In this document: positions 21,882-22,015 of the stretch, piece by piece | Numbering within the stretch: position 1 is the stretch's first letter | How the letters are laid out: each line of letters opens with the position of its first letter | Source: RAM1 sp040376925 | GTDB taxonomy: Bacteria > Pseudomonadota > Gammaproteobacteria > Burkholderiales > Burkholderiaceae_C | DNA length: 22,015 nucleotides | Assembly (NCBI GenBank): GCA_040376925.1 | Contig: JBEIPU010000060.1 | Location: forward strand, 1 to 22,015 | Direction: 5' to 3' | Translations under genes and position numbers: made by a program | Notes under the pieces: model-generated | What the model saw: only the letters and a program-made list of their open reading frames with translations | Databases searched by the model: none | What the model was told of the DNA's origin: nothing

Positions 21882-22015
21882 GTCCCCTGCATTGATGTCC
21901 ACCCGCCCTCCTCTGGCGCTGCCGCTGCGGCTGCTGCTGGCGGCCTGCGCCGCCGCGGCGGCAGGCTGCACCAGCGTAAAGCCGGCCGACCCGCCGCCGC
22001 CGGCGCCGGTCATCG
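21871..22015 (+). CDS. Putative lipoprotein, N-terminal fragment (QseG-like position)
   Basis: The ATG at 21871 overlaps the end of the kinase gene by 11 nt and the frame stays open to the window edge (48 codons). The N-terminus has arginines, then a Leu/Ala core LPLRLLLAACAAAAAGCTS, then Pro-rich sequence. Two lipobox-like cysteines are visible, LLAAC and AAGC; AAGC followed by T-S is the more usual form. The ATG at 21895 is an alternative start with a shorter n-region. The place after a GlrK-like kinase fits QseG, an outer-membrane lipoprotein. The visible part is too short for a family call. Confidence 0.6.
   Translation, partial: MRVESPALMSTRPPLALPLRLLLAACAAAAAGCTSVKPADPPPPAPVI

Overview
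The window is high-GC, gene-dense chromosomal DNA from a betaproteobacterium, most likely Burkholderiales and probably Comamonadaceae. The evidence is the gene content and order: rubredoxin / ThiD-like kinase / hemL, dusB-fis-purH, ubiH-dsbC, a phenylacetate paaG-paaI-paaK cluster, a Tat-exported HiPIP, and a QseE/GlrK-type kinase followed by a lipoprotein. I see no insertion sequence, phage gene, CRISPR array or toxin-antitoxin pair. Codon use and GC look even throughout. This is largely core genome, so the interesting signals are small ones.

Layout. 1-2490: the N-terminus of a rubredoxin leaves the window leftwards, divergent from a rightward ThiD-like kinase and hemL (porphyrin precursor synthesis). 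A GC-rich hairpin separates hemL from the convergent operon. 2488-5355 (minus): dusB-fis-purH, tightly coupled, with a promoter and a striking palindrome upstream. 5452-9733: a small YqaA-type membrane protein, ychF (minus), a 7TMR-DISM receptor with a decayed GGDEF domain (plus), and a MOSC-domain protein (minus). Neighbours here overlap tail-to-tail or start almost back-to-back. 9814-14503 (plus): ubiH-family hydroxylase and dsbC, then an M61 peptidase with PDZ domain overlapping a DUF3108 envelope protein.

14505-17927: a phenylacetyl-CoA region. paaG, paaI and paaK run leftwards with 4-bp stop/start overlaps. A hydration-competent enoyl-CoA hydratase runs rightwards. A 24-bp palindrome of the TetR/PaaR operator type lies between the two arms. 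PaaK would make phenylacetyl-CoA, PaaG would isomerise the ring epoxide, PaaI would rescue trapped CoA thioesters, and the hydratase would act in the beta-oxidation-like lower steps. The epoxidase genes (paaABCDE), paaZ and the regulator are not in the window.

18032-22015 (plus): a HiPIP that looks like a Tat-exported lipoprotein on a Pro/Ala tether, a CAT-anticodon tRNA with its own promoter and intrinsic terminator, a small exported protein of unknown function, miaB, a sensor histidine kinase, and the start of a lipoprotein gene cut by the window edge. I found no clearly novel multi-gene system. The best leads are the tethered HiPIP, the divergent ThiD-like kinase, the degenerate GGDEF receptor, the M61-DUF3108 pair and several small regulatory palindromes.
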